DNA of 64,000 nucleotides from M3007 sp964621185 (lineage in GTDB: Bacteria > Bacteroidota > Bacteroidia > Chitinophagales > Saprospiraceae), in NCBI GenBank assembly GCA_964621185.1, contig CAZULM010000030.1, positions 5,266 through 69,265 on the forward strand, written 5' to 3'. The notes under the pieces were generated by a model. The model worked only from the letters and a program-made list of their open reading frames with translations, was not told the DNA's origin and searched no databases. Shown here piece by piece: positions 17,348-25,272 of this stretch. Both the position numbers and the translations under genes were made by a program. Numbering within the stretch: position 1 is the stretch's first letter; every line of letters begins with the position of its first letter.

Positions 17348-18337
17348 TTATTGTGATAGAATATGCGCCATCCGCAGCAAATCCTTGTTCAGCGGCTTGT
17401 TTTTGGCGATAGCCTCTTTGAACGGCGTGTAATGGATGTTGTTGTTTCGGATGCCGACCATGACTCCCGATTTTCCGGCCAAAAGTCCTTCTACGGAGGC
17501 AAAACCCAGGATGGAAGACAGTACCCGGTCGAAGGCCGAGGGCGAGCCGCCGCGCTGCAGGTGCCCGATGACCGTCACCTTTATGTCGTCGTAATAATCG
17601 ATCTTTCCTTCTACGTGCCTGGCGATGTCATATACGGTGCCCATTTTGTTGCCTTCGGCCACGATGACGATGCTGAAAAGCTTGGCGCGCTTGGCGCTGC
17701 GCTTGAGCAGGCGCACCAGGTCGTCTATAGAGGTGTCTTCTTCCGGGATCAGCACGCCGCCCGCACCGCCAGCGATGGCCGTGTGCAGGGCGATGAACCC
17801 GGAATGGCGGCCCATCACTTCGACAAAGAACAGGCGGTTGTGGGAATCGGCGGTGTCGCGGATCTTGTCCACGGCCTCCACCGAGGTGTTGACGGCTGTA
17901 TCGAAGCCGATGGTAAAATCGGTGCCGAACAGGTCGTTGTCGATGGTGCCGGGGATGCCCACCACGGGAATATCGGGGTATTCTTCCATAAACTTGGCGG
18001 CACCGGTGAAGGTGCCGTTGCCGCCGATGGCGATCAGGCCGTCGATATCGTTGTCAACTAAGTTTTCATAAGCGGTCCTGCGGCCTTCCGGGGTCATGAA
18101 GCGCTGGCTGCGGGCGGTTTTCAGCACCGTGCCACCCCGGTGGATGATGTTTCCCACATCGGAGGTTTCTAAGCGCTTGAAGTTGCCGTCGATCATGCCC
18201 TCGTAGCCGCGCATGATGCCGTAAATATGCAGGTCGTTGTTGAACGCGTTCCGCACAATGGCGCGGACAGCGGCGTTCATCCCAGGGGCATCGCCACCTG
18301 AGGTAAGGACTGCGATCCGTTTTATTTCTTTTGACAT
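17348..18337 (-). CDS. pfkA: 6-phosphofructokinase (ATP type)
   Basis: A 329-residue enzyme phosphorylating fructose 6-phosphate to the 1,6-bisphosphate in glycolysis. Visible motifs are the nucleotide loop TSGGDAPGMNAAVR (13-26), IPGTIDND (catalytic Asp; Gly in PGTIDND points to ATP, not pyrophosphate), the FFVEVMGRHSG substrate loop, EGNKMGTVYD and LGHLQRGG-like GHLQRGGSPSAFDR. The usual GGDG motif reads GGNGTF, with Asn107 where E. coli PfkA has Mg-binding Asp103; the following Gly again suits ATP. It sits 54 bases after an N-acetylglucosamine-kinase-like gene and 10 bases before a coiled-coil gene, so a four-gene operon is likely. Whether the Asn change lowers activity is unknown. Confidence 0.92.
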   Translation of the reverse strand: MSKEIKRIAVLTSGGDAPGMNAAVRAIVRNAFNNDLHIYGIMRGYEGMIDGNFKRLETSDVGNIIHRGGTVLKTARSQRFMTPEGRRTAYENLVDNDIDGLIAIGGNGTFTGAAKFMEEYPDIPVVGIPGTIDNDLFGTDFTIGFDTAVNTSVEAVDKIRDTADSHNRLFFVEVMGRHSGFIALHTAIAGGAGGVLIPEEDTSIDDLVRLLKRSAKRAKLFSIVIVAEGNKMGTVYDIARHVEGKIDYYDDIKVTVIGHLQRGGSPSAFDRVLSSILGFASVEGLLAGKSGVMVGIRNNNIHYTPFKEAIAKNKPLNKDLLRMAHILSQ

Positions 18338-18391
18338 TGTTGTTCGGTCGTTGTGTTGAAAAACCGCTGATCCATGCGCCAGCCGCTAGGT

Positions 18392-19237
18392 TCAATCGGT
18401 TTCGTGCCGGTGATAATCAGCCAATGGGTAGATGGGCTTGCGGACCACTACCCCAAGTTTGAGCTTTCGCGCTTCCAGGCACTCTTCCAAAACTCCCTGG
18501 AAATGAAAGGCGATGGAGCCGACAAAGTTGATCGGCACGTGCTGGTGGCCATGGTATTTCACTACATGCCGGTCGAGGAACTCGCCGAGACATTCAGCCA
18601 CCAGTTTTTTTATAAACGGGTGCTTGATGTTGTCGCCCATAAAGCGCGTAAAAGTTGCCAGGTATGCGTTGGCGCCCTTGTCATATATCCGGTCTTTCAC
18701 GACGTCCTGGCCTTCCGGGTATGCCGCGTTGAAGGCAGCGTATAGGTCGGCGGGCAGCTCGCGGTAGAACCAGGCCCGCAAGATGGCTTTTCCGAGGTGG
18801 GTGCCGCTGCCTTCGTCGCCGATCAGCCAGCCGAGCGAGGGCACGTTGTCGAGGATGGACTCCCCGTCGTAGTAACAGCTGTTGGAGCCCGTGCCGAGGA
18901 TACAGGCGATGCCCGCATCATGGCCGCAAACAGCCCGGGCTGCCGCCAGCAGGTCGTGCTCGACCTCCACTTTGGCCTTGGGGAATACCGCCCGCAAGGC
19001 AGCGGCCACAATCTCGCTGCGGTGCTCATCGTGGATACCGGTGCCGTAAAAGAAAATCTCGGCCACTGTTTCGGCTTTCAGCTTTGGCAGCAACTGCTCC
19101 TCCAGTATTTTTTTGATGTCTTCCGTGGTATGGAAAAAGGGGCTAAACCCCACCGTGTTCTCCAGTTGCTGGTCGCGGCCACCATGTAGCAATAGCCAGT
19201 CGCACTTTGTTGATCCACAATCAGCTATGATTACCAT
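18392..19237 (-). CDS. BadF/N-acetylglucosamine kinase-family ATPase
   Basis: A 281-residue protein of the actin/hexokinase/Hsp70 superfamily, N-acetylglucosamine kinase-like branch. The phosphate-1 motif is IADCGSTKCDWLL (4-16); the phosphate-2 and hinge elements include ACILGTGSNSCYYDG (about 110-124) and LGWLIGDEGSGTHLGK (about 134-149). VPINFVGSIAFHF is the adenosine motif. Enzymes of this group phosphorylate N-acetylglucosamine or muramic acid derived from cell-wall turnover. It is the first gene of a run with pfkA and two coiled-coil genes. A 125-base gap upstream separates it from the antiporter gene. Substrate specificity is inferred from family only. Confidence 0.82.
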   Translation of the reverse strand: MVIIADCGSTKCDWLLLHGGRDQQLENTVGFSPFFHTTEDIKKILEEQLLPKLKAETVAEIFFYGTGIHDEHRSEIVAAALRAVFPKAKVEVEHDLLAAARAVCGHDAGIACILGTGSNSCYYDGESILDNVPSLGWLIGDEGSGTHLGKAILRAWFYRELPADLYAAFNAAYPEGQDVVKDRIYDKGANAYLATFTRFMGDNIKHPFIKKLVAECLGEFLDRHVVKYHGHQHVPINFVGSIAFHFQGVLEECLEARKLKLGVVVRKPIYPLADYHRHETD

Positions 19238-19362
19238 TTTTTCATATAATAATTAGTTCGAAGATCTCGTGGTATTCCCAAAACAGCGCAATGGTGCTAC
19301 CTTTTTGTAAAAATTACACGAATAGGCGCAAAAATAGGTTTTTCTTTAAAACTAAAAGGGTT

Positions 19363-20328
19363 TCAGCCCCTGTTCACCACAAAAAACAGGTAGGCGATGT
19401 AGGCGGCGACAAAAACGATTCCCTCGCTGCGCTTGATCGACATGCGCCGGCCCACGATCAGGGAGATGAGGATCAGGCAACTGGAAGCGATCACGGCCAT
19501 GATGTCGAAATTGGAGGCGACGTTGAAAGGCAGCGCGCGGATGTTGGCACTTATACCGAGGATAAGCAGCAGGTTGAAGATGTTGGAACCTACGGCATTG
19601 CCCAGGGCAATGTCGGTATTCCCCTTCAAAGCAGCAGAAACAGAGGTGACCAATTCTGGCAAGGAGGTGCCCAGCGCAACCACGGTTATCCCAATCATCG
19701 TTTCGCTCAGCCCGAACTGGAGGGCAATGGCGGAAGCGCTGTCAACCACCCATTTGCCACCCAGGAACAAGACGAGGGCGCCCCCAATTATCAGCAGCGC
19801 GTTTGATTTCAAATCGTGAAACGGCGCTGTCTTTGGCACGGGCCCTGTCTTTTGGCCTTCTTTGGCGCTGGAGAGGATATATGCTATAAAAAGGAAAAAA
19901 AAGAACAGGATGATTGTCCCGTCGCCCCGACTAATCTGAAGCTGGTCTTGTTTTTCGTACCAAAGGTTTGAATTGGCCAAAAAACCGATGAGCAGGGCTG
20001 CGGCCAAGGAAAAAGGCACCTCGGAAATAATGGTGTTGCGCGGCACGGGCAAGCTGCGCACGATGGCGGTGCAGCCCAATATCAGCAGCACGTTGGCGAT
20101 GTTGCTGCCCAGCACGTTGCCGATCGACAGACCGGGCCGCCCTTCGTAGCTTGCCAGTACGCTCACGATCAACTCTGGCAGCGAAGTGCCGAGCGATACG
20201 ATGGTCAGCCCGATCACCATTTGGGATATGCCCACCTGTTCCGCGATCTTGGTAGAGCCGTCAACAAGCCAGTCCGCCCCTTTTATCAACAGCACGAAAC
20301 CCAGCAACAATAGGATATAAGTCATCAT
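19363..20328 (-). CDS. calcium/sodium antiporter (CaCA family, YrbG-like)
   Basis: A 321-residue inner-membrane cation exchanger with about ten hydrophobic segments in two inverted halves. Each half has the alpha-repeat motifs: GTSLPELIVS with GNVLGSNIANVLLILG in the first, GTSLPELVTS with GNAVGSNIFNLLLILG in the second. The acidic residues and Asn of these motifs form the Ca2+/Na+ site in the CaCA family. Its ATG at 20328 overlaps the end of the Ca2+ ATPase gene by 4 bases (ATGA type), so the two are translationally coupled and probably both export Ca2+. The stop lies 125 bases from the next operon. Confidence 0.9.
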   Translation of the reverse strand: MMTYILLLLGFVLLIKGADWLVDGSTKIAEQVGISQMVIGLTIVSLGTSLPELIVSVLASYEGRPGLSIGNVLGSNIANVLLILGCTAIVRSLPVPRNTIISEVPFSLAAALLIGFLANSNLWYEKQDQLQISRGDGTIILFFFFLFIAYILSSAKEGQKTGPVPKTAPFHDLKSNALLIIGGALVLFLGGKWVVDSASAIALQFGLSETMIGITVVALGTSLPELVTSVSAALKGNTDIALGNAVGSNIFNLLLILGISANIRALPFNVASNFDIMAVIASSCLILISLIVGRRMSIKRSEGIVFVAAYIAYLFFVVNRG

Positions 20329-22895
20329 TTTTTAGATAAAAAACGGTTCCGAATGATTTTTTCTGCCTCCACAGCGTGAAATACAAGGAGCGCGGCGAGC
20401 ACGCATTTCCCCAGTTCTGCCCAACTGAGCGGTTGGGTGGAGAATACTTCTTGCAGGAACGGCACGTAAAGTATGGCAAGCTGGAGGGCAAACGCCAAAA
20501 AGATGGCGCCGATCAAGGGCAAGTTGCTGAAAACACCTTGCCGGAAAAGAAAGGTGTGGTCGCTGCGAATGGCCATCAAATGTGCCAACTGGCTGAAACA
20601 GAGGATCGTGAAAACGTAGGTTTGCCATTTCGCGTCGCCGCTTTGCATGGCCCATGCCTGCATGCCCAGGCAGATGCCGCCGATGAGCAACCCTACCCAA
20701 AGCACATGCCAGCCCAGCCCGTGGGCGAAAATGCTCTCGTCGGGCTTGCGCGGCGGCACCTGCATGATGTCCTTTTCCGCCGGTTCGCCCGCGAGTGCGA
20801 GCGCAGGCAGGCCGTCTGTCACCAGGTTTACCCATAGGATGTGGATCGGGAGCAAGGGGATGGGCATTCCGGCCAAGGGCGCCAGGAAGATTACCCATAT
20901 TTCGCCGCTGTTGCCGGTCAGGATGTATTTTACAAATTTTCGGATGTTCTCATAAATGCGCCGCCCTTCCTGGACGGCTTTGACGATGGTGGCGAAGTTG
21001 TCGTCGCGCAAGATCATGTGGGCCGCTTCTTTTGAAACATCGGTGCCGGTAATGCCCATGGCCACGCCGATGTTGGCCCTGCGCAGCGCCGGCGCGTCGT
21101 TCACCCCGTCGCCCGTCATGGCGACAAACTGTTTTTTTCGCTGCAAGGTCTTCACAATCTCGAGCTTTTGCTCCGGTGAAACGCGGGCATAGACCTTTAT
21201 CCGCTCAATTTTCTCCTCAAACTCGTGCACGGGCATCCGGCTCAGGGCGGCTCCGGTGACAATCAGGTCGGTCGGCTCGGAAATGATGCCCACTTGCCGG
21301 GCGATGGCAGCGGCGGTTACCGGGTGGTCGCCGGTGATCATGATGGGTACGATGCCGGCGCTTCGACAGTCGGCAATAGCTTGGGCCGCCTCTGGCCTCG
21401 GCGGGTCGATCATGCCAGCAAGGCCGCAAAACTCCAGGTCCTTTTCAAATGCGGCAGGGGTGGCGTGGCGCGGCAGTTGGTCGAGCAATTTGCAGGCGTA
21501 GGCCAAAACCCGCATCCCTTTTTCGGCTATTTGGTTGGCAGCAAGGCTTATCCGGTCGTGGTCAGCCCCGGCCAATGTCTCGATGATCGATTCCAGCGCC
21601 CCTTTCGTAACTACTAGATACCGGTGATCGGGCAGGGCATGAACGGTCGTCATCATCTTTCTGGTCGAATCAAACGGCAATTCTTCAACCCTGGGAAGGC
21701 TGGCATACTGCGCCGGGATTTCTTTGGTCTCGACATAGCTTGCCAGCCCGATTTCGGTCGATTCGCCGCTTGCCTGGCCTTCGGCATCCTTCTGTACGTT
21801 GTGGTTGAGCGCCATGCACAGGTGCAGGGCATCTTGGGCCGGCAGCGACAAAGATGTGTGGGCGCTGTCGGGCACCCAGGTTTCCGTGACGCTCATCTTG
21901 TTCTGGGTGATCGTGCCGGTTTTGTCCGTGCAGATGTATGTGACAGAGCCAAGCGTCTCTACTGCGGGCAGCTTTCTGATGAGCGCGTTCTTTCTGACCA
22001 TACGCCGGGCGCCTAGCGCCAGGGCAATGGTGACGACTGCCGGCAACGCTTCCGGGATAGCCGCCACCGCCACCGAAATTGCTGTGAGCAACATACGGAT
22101 CGGCTCCTCGCCGCGCAACAGCCCGGTGGCGTATATGACAATGCATATCGCCAAGATGGCGTAAGAAAGCTTCTTGCTGAAATCGGCCAGCCTGACCTGC
22201 AAGGGCGTGTCGGATTCCTCCCCTTGCAAGAGCTCCGCGATCTGGCCGATCTCGGTGCGCATGCCCGTTGCCACCACGACCCCCTTGCCGCGCCCGTAGG
22301 CTACCATGGTCCCTTTGTAGGCCATATTGGTATGGTCGCCGATCGGCAGCTGGGCACCTTCCAGGGCATTGGTCTGTTTTTCAACAGCGAGCGATTCGCC
22401 GGTAAGCGAAGCTTCGTCTATCCTTAGGCTGTGAACCTCCAGCAGGCGAATGTCGGCCGGCACTAAGTTACCGGCCTCCAGCAGCACAATGTCGCCCGGC
22501 ACCACGTTTGCCGCTTGAACGGTGGCCGGCGCGCCGGCGCGCAACACGGTGGCGTTTGGGGCGGTCATCGACTTCAAGGCTTCCATGGCTTTCTCGGCCT
22601 TGTATTCCTGAAAAAAACCGACTACCGCGTTCAGCACTACGATAATTAGGATAACCAGGGTATCGACGAGCTCTCCAACAAGGCCTGAAATGATGCCGGC
22701 GGCGATTAGGATAAGGATCATGACATCCTTGAACTGAAGAAGGAACAGAAGCCAAGCCGGCTTTTTTTGCTTCTCTGCGAGGGTGTTCGGGCCATATTCC
22801 AACAGTCTTTCCTCCGATTGGGAGGCTGAAAGCCCGCTTGGCTGGCTGCCGGCAAGGTCCAATACCTCTTTTCCTTTAAGTAAGTGCCAATTCAT
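20325..22895 (-). CDS. Ca2+-transporting P-type ATPase (type IIA, SERCA-like)
   Basis: An 856-residue P-type ATPase. The N-terminal cation-ATPase domain is followed by M1/M2, the actuator motif LTGESLAVEK, M4 with AIPEALPAVV, the phosphorylation site ICTDKTGTITQNKM, the nucleotide-binding domain, the hinge MTGDGVNDAPALRRA, and M5-M10. Residues equivalent to the SERCA Ca2+ ligands are visible: Glu in PEALP (M4), Asn and Glu in GNSGE (M5), and Asn/Thr/Asp in WVNLVTDGLPA (M6). This supports Ca2+ over other cations. It is the first gene of a two-gene unit with the overlapping antiporter gene. An upstream gap of 182 bases separates it from a divergent gene. Confidence 0.93.
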   Translation of the reverse strand: MNWHLLKGKEVLDLAGSQPSGLSASQSEERLLEYGPNTLAEKQKKPAWLLFLLQFKDVMILILIAAGIISGLVGELVDTLVILIIVVLNAVVGFFQEYKAEKAMEALKSMTAPNATVLRAGAPATVQAANVVPGDIVLLEAGNLVPADIRLLEVHSLRIDEASLTGESLAVEKQTNALEGAQLPIGDHTNMAYKGTMVAYGRGKGVVVATGMRTEIGQIAELLQGEESDTPLQVRLADFSKKLSYAILAICIVIYATGLLRGEEPIRMLLTAISVAVAAIPEALPAVVTIALALGARRMVRKNALIRKLPAVETLGSVTYICTDKTGTITQNKMSVTETWVPDSAHTSLSLPAQDALHLCMALNHNVQKDAEGQASGESTEIGLASYVETKEIPAQYASLPRVEELPFDSTRKMMTTVHALPDHRYLVVTKGALESIIETLAGADHDRISLAANQIAEKGMRVLAYACKLLDQLPRHATPAAFEKDLEFCGLAGMIDPPRPEAAQAIADCRSAGIVPIMITGDHPVTAAAIARQVGIISEPTDLIVTGAALSRMPVHEFEEKIERIKVYARVSPEQKLEIVKTLQRKKQFVAMTGDGVNDAPALRRANIGVAMGITGTDVSKEAAHMILRDDNFATIVKAVQEGRRIYENIRKFVKYILTGNSGEIWVIFLAPLAGMPIPLLPIHILWVNLVTDGLPALALAGEPAEKDIMQVPPRKPDESIFAHGLGWHVLWVGLLIGGICLGMQAWAMQSGDAKWQTYVFTILCFSQLAHLMAIRSDHTFLFRQGVFSNLPLIGAIFLAFALQLAILYVPFLQEVFSTQPLSWAELGKCVLAALLVFHAVEAEKIIRNRFLSKK

Positions 22896-22976
22896 ACGCA
22901 GTGGTGGTGGTTATGCGGTGCTGTCCCTGAGGAGTGCGGCCAGGCAAAAAATTAAATAAAATTTGTTTTAAAAACA

Positions 22977-23007
22977 TTGCCAATAAAAAACAATTAGTTT
23001 ATTTTTG
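22977..23007 (+). promoter_or_regulatory. promoter TTG-N20-TATTTTTG
   Basis: TTG at 22977..22979 and TATTTTTG at 23000..23007, spaced 20 bases, match the full Bacteroidota consensus (TTG, 17-23 bases, TAnnTTTG). It is directed at the glucosaminidase-like gene at 23078, giving a leader of about 65 bases. Confidence 0.55.
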
Positions 23008-23077
23008 TGTCTCCATTTAAGGCAAAGGTTCTTTTTTCCGCAAAAATCAACACATTTTCGTCAAAAAAACTGCAATC

Positions 23078-23890
23078 ATGGCAACATTTCAAGCAAATTA
23101 TGGCAACCTTAGCAATGCTGCTCACCCATACGAAGCCGCACCGGTGGAAAACAAATTGGAGTCATTCCTTTGGAAGCTGCTCCTGCTTTCAGCCTTGGCC
23201 TATTTTGTTTGGACCGATGCCATCAGCATCGGGATAGGCCCCATGTCGATAGAAAAAACAGCGATGCAGCGCCATACGGGCCAGCAAAATTCCGATTTGT
23301 TCAGTTTGTTGGGCTTTTCCCGTGAGAAACAAAGGCCAATACAATTGGAGGAAGGTGCTTGGGACAACCTTACCCCGGTTATTGACCCTGGCTATGCAGC
23401 ACGGTTTTCCGTGCCGAACGAGCAAGTTGAGCAAGCCGTGGAACGCTGCTCAGTTTTTGTCAAGCGCTTCAGCCCGGTGGCCATTGCCGAGATGCGGCGC
23501 TATGGTGTTCCGGCGAGCGTCATGCTGGCCCAAGCGCTGTTGGCCAGCAATGCCGGCGAAGACCCGATCTGTCGGGAGACGAACAATTATTTCCTTCGCT
23601 CGTGCCAGCCCACAGCTTGCAAAGCCGCACATTTTACCGACCTGGAATCAATGGATGATATGGCTACAGAGGTGGATGTTTTTCCCAACCTTTGGGGCAG
23701 CTTTCGGGCCCAGAGCCTGTTCTTGAAGCAGACCGCCCCATTTTCGGCGCTGTTTCAATTGCCAAGGAACGATTGCCGCGCTTGGGCATTGGGGCTGGAA
23801 TCCGGTGCTTACTCCTGCGACACCCAATATGGCGAAAAGTTATTGGCCGTCATTCAGGGCTTGGGGCTGGAAGCGTTTGACCGGCGCTGA
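23078..23890 (+). CDS. membrane-anchored glucosaminidase-like protein lacking the catalytic Glu
   Basis: A 270-residue protein with one N-terminal transmembrane segment (about 28-50) and a C-terminal glucosaminidase (GH73/FlgJ-like) domain (about 125-265). The signature reads GVPASVMLAQALLASNAGED; active members have LESNAG or LESGWG, where the Glu is the general acid. Here that position is Ala156. NNYFLRSC and W.SFRAQS.FL are other family landmarks. The fold is probably kept but hydrolase activity is doubtful; it may bind peptidoglycan or activate another enzyme. The ATG at 23078 follows a good promoter at 22977. The 3' end overlaps the convergent DUF5522 gene by 37 bases. Confidence 0.8.
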   Translation: MATFQANYGNLSNAAHPYEAAPVENKLESFLWKLLLLSALAYFVWTDAISIGIGPMSIEKTAMQRHTGQQNSDLFSLLGFSREKQRPIQLEEGAWDNLTPVIDPGYAARFSVPNEQVEQAVERCSVFVKRFSPVAIAEMRRYGVPASVMLAQALLASNAGEDPICRETNNYFLRSCQPTACKAAHFTDLESMDDMATEVDVFPNLWGSFRAQSLFLKQTAPFSALFQLPRNDCRAWALGLESGAYSCDTQYGEKLLAVIQGLGLEAFDRR

Positions 23891-24090
23891 GCCTCTTGGT
23901 CGTTTTTGGCAGACATATGGGCCTCGGAGTCTTCATTTTTTTTGTACGGGCAATGTCGGCACCCGCTGCCACAGCAGTACCCACGGCTGCTCAGGAAATG
24001 GGCCGTGAACACCCATGCGCCATTTTCAAGGTAATAATCCCTGCCTGCTAACAATGGTGCGGGTTCTTGTTTGTCGTTTTTTTCCTGCAT
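23854..24090 (-). CDS. DUF5522 family protein with Cys-rich CCGSGCRHCPY motif
   Basis: A 78-residue protein with a compact conserved core, GRDYYLENGAWVFTAHFL followed by RGYCCGSGCRHCPY, at about residues 17-48. The four clustered Cys and one His suggest a metal-binding site; the family is widespread in Bacteroidota and of unknown function. The last 28 residues are a polar, probably disordered tail. The gene starts 13 bases after the stop of the NTF2-like gene, so they are likely one transcript. It overlaps the convergent glucosaminidase-like gene by 37 bases. Confidence 0.85.
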   Translation of the reverse strand: MQEKNDKQEPAPLLAGRDYYLENGAWVFTAHFLSSRGYCCGSGCRHCPYKKNEDSEAHMSAKNDQEAQRRSNASSPKP

Positions 24091-24103
24091 AGAGGCGTTG
24101 TGC

Positions 24104-24559
24104 TCAGGGCTTTTTGGTCGTTTGCCAACTGACTAAAAGCCAGCCCTTTTTTTTCTTTCGGTAAACCGCGGTGTACAACAAATTGATGTCGAAAGGGTTG
24201 CCGGAAATTATGCCTTTCACGTGGATGTCCCCGGTGTTGATGGCAATTTTCCCATAAAACCTGACATTGTTCTGGGAGCGGTCCATTACCTGATACACGA
24301 TCTTCCCGGTTGTGATGGAGCGGATATGCTCGTGCATGGTTTCTTTCAGGGCATTGGAATGTATGTACACCAAATCCGGCGACAGGTACTGAAGCAGCGC
24401 AACCGAGTCCCGGTCGATCATAGCTTTAAAACGCGCCTCTTCTGTGACAATGAGCTGGATCGTTTTGGAGGTTTGCCGCGGATTTGTTTGGGCCAGCAAA
24501 CGGAACCCTGCCAGGGCTAGAATCAAAAGGAGCAGTGACTGCTTGTTTGGTGTGACCAT
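24104..24559 (-). CDS. exported NTF2-like (DUF4440) protein
   Basis: A 151-residue protein with a signal peptide (about 1-23, ending LLAQ) and an NTF2-like fold of the DUF4440/SnoaL type. It shows the usual order: EEARFKAMIDRDSVALLQYLSPD, LVYIHSNALKE, IRSITTGKIVYQ, VRFYGKIAINTGDIHVKG and the last strand KKGWLLVSWQTTKKP. Such proteins bind small ligands or have lost enzymatic activity; no catalytic residues can be assigned. It is the first gene of a pair with the DUF5522 gene. A near-consensus box (CACTTTTG on the minus strand) lies about 30 bases upstream. Confidence 0.8.
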   Translation of the reverse strand: MVTPNKQSLLLLILALAGFRLLAQTNPRQTSKTIQLIVTEEARFKAMIDRDSVALLQYLSPDLVYIHSNALKETMHEHIRSITTGKIVYQVMDRSQNNVRFYGKIAINTGDIHVKGIISGNPFDINLLYTAVYRKKKKGWLLVSWQTTKKP

Positions 24560-24615
24560 CGGCCATTGTTTTCGTTAATGATACCGCAAAAGTGACAAAA
24601 AGCCGACATGCTTCC

Positions 24616-24623
24616 TACTTTTG
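24616..24623 (+). promoter_or_regulatory. -7 promoter box TACTTTTG
   Basis: TACTTTTG matches TAnnTTTG and lies 57 bases before the ATG at 24680. It falls inside an alternative 24-residue N-terminal extension, which supports the later start. Confidence 0.45.
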
Positions 24624-24679
24624 ATCTGATTGTTGCAAAAGTTCCTTTCCTTTGTACACTGATTTTCAATCCAGATACT

Positions 24680-25177
24680 ATGAACCGATTGCTTTTCCTC
24701 TCCTTCTTTTTCCTGCCTTTTTTGTGCTCCAGCCAGAATTACGGCCTGTGTATGCAAGTATTGGCCTCTACCGGGGGCACGGGGGCGCAGGGCAACTTCC
24801 ATGTTTCCTGGACGGTTGGCGAGTTGGTGGTCAACACGGTCGCTGCTTCGGGCTATAAAGTTACCCAGGGATTTCACCAGCCCGACGTTTGTGCGCCTGT
24901 TTCTACCTGGAATATCGACCTTGAACTGTTGGGCATCGAAGTTTTCCCCAACCCCTCCTCGGGTATTTTCAACATCCGCTATTCGCCCTCGGAAAAAGCC
25001 GCCCTCCAAGTGAGCGCATTCGATGTGTTGGGGCATCAGGTATTGCAGCCCCGAGCGCTGCAGGCACCGGAAGGCAGCATCCTGGATGCCAGCCAATGGC
25101 CTGCCGGGGTTTATTTGCTTCAAATCCAGGACATCTATTCCAAAGGGAGCGCAACCATCCGGGTGCTGCGCCAGTAA
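24680..25177 (+). CDS. short secreted protein with T9SS type A sorting domain
   Basis: A protein of about 165 residues. The signal peptide (MNRLLFLSFFFLPFLCSSQ) precedes a small domain of the type VLAS.GGTGAQG.....SWTVGE.......VTQGFHQPD, a pattern often met in short Bacteroidota cargo proteins, and a T9SS type A domain (about 85-165: EVFPNPSSGIFNIRY, FDVLGHQVLQ, WPAGVYLLQIQD). I chose the ATG at 24680 over 24608 because of the signal peptide and the promoter box at 24616. It is first in a row of three secreted-protein genes on one strand, with gaps of 95 and 93 bases. Function unknown. Confidence 0.85.
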   Translation: MNRLLFLSFFFLPFLCSSQNYGLCMQVLASTGGTGAQGNFHVSWTVGELVVNTVAASGYKVTQGFHQPDVCAPVSTWNIDLELLGIEVFPNPSSGIFNIRYSPSEKAALQVSAFDVLGHQVLQPRALQAPEGSILDASQWPAGVYLLQIQDIYSKGSATIRVLRQ

Positions 25178-25272
25178 TGCCCCCTTTATGTCAGACAAGC
25201 CAGAAAACAACACTACTTTTAATCCGTTCTCTCACCTTTTCTCAGTTCAACCATCCAAAACAGTTGTAAACC

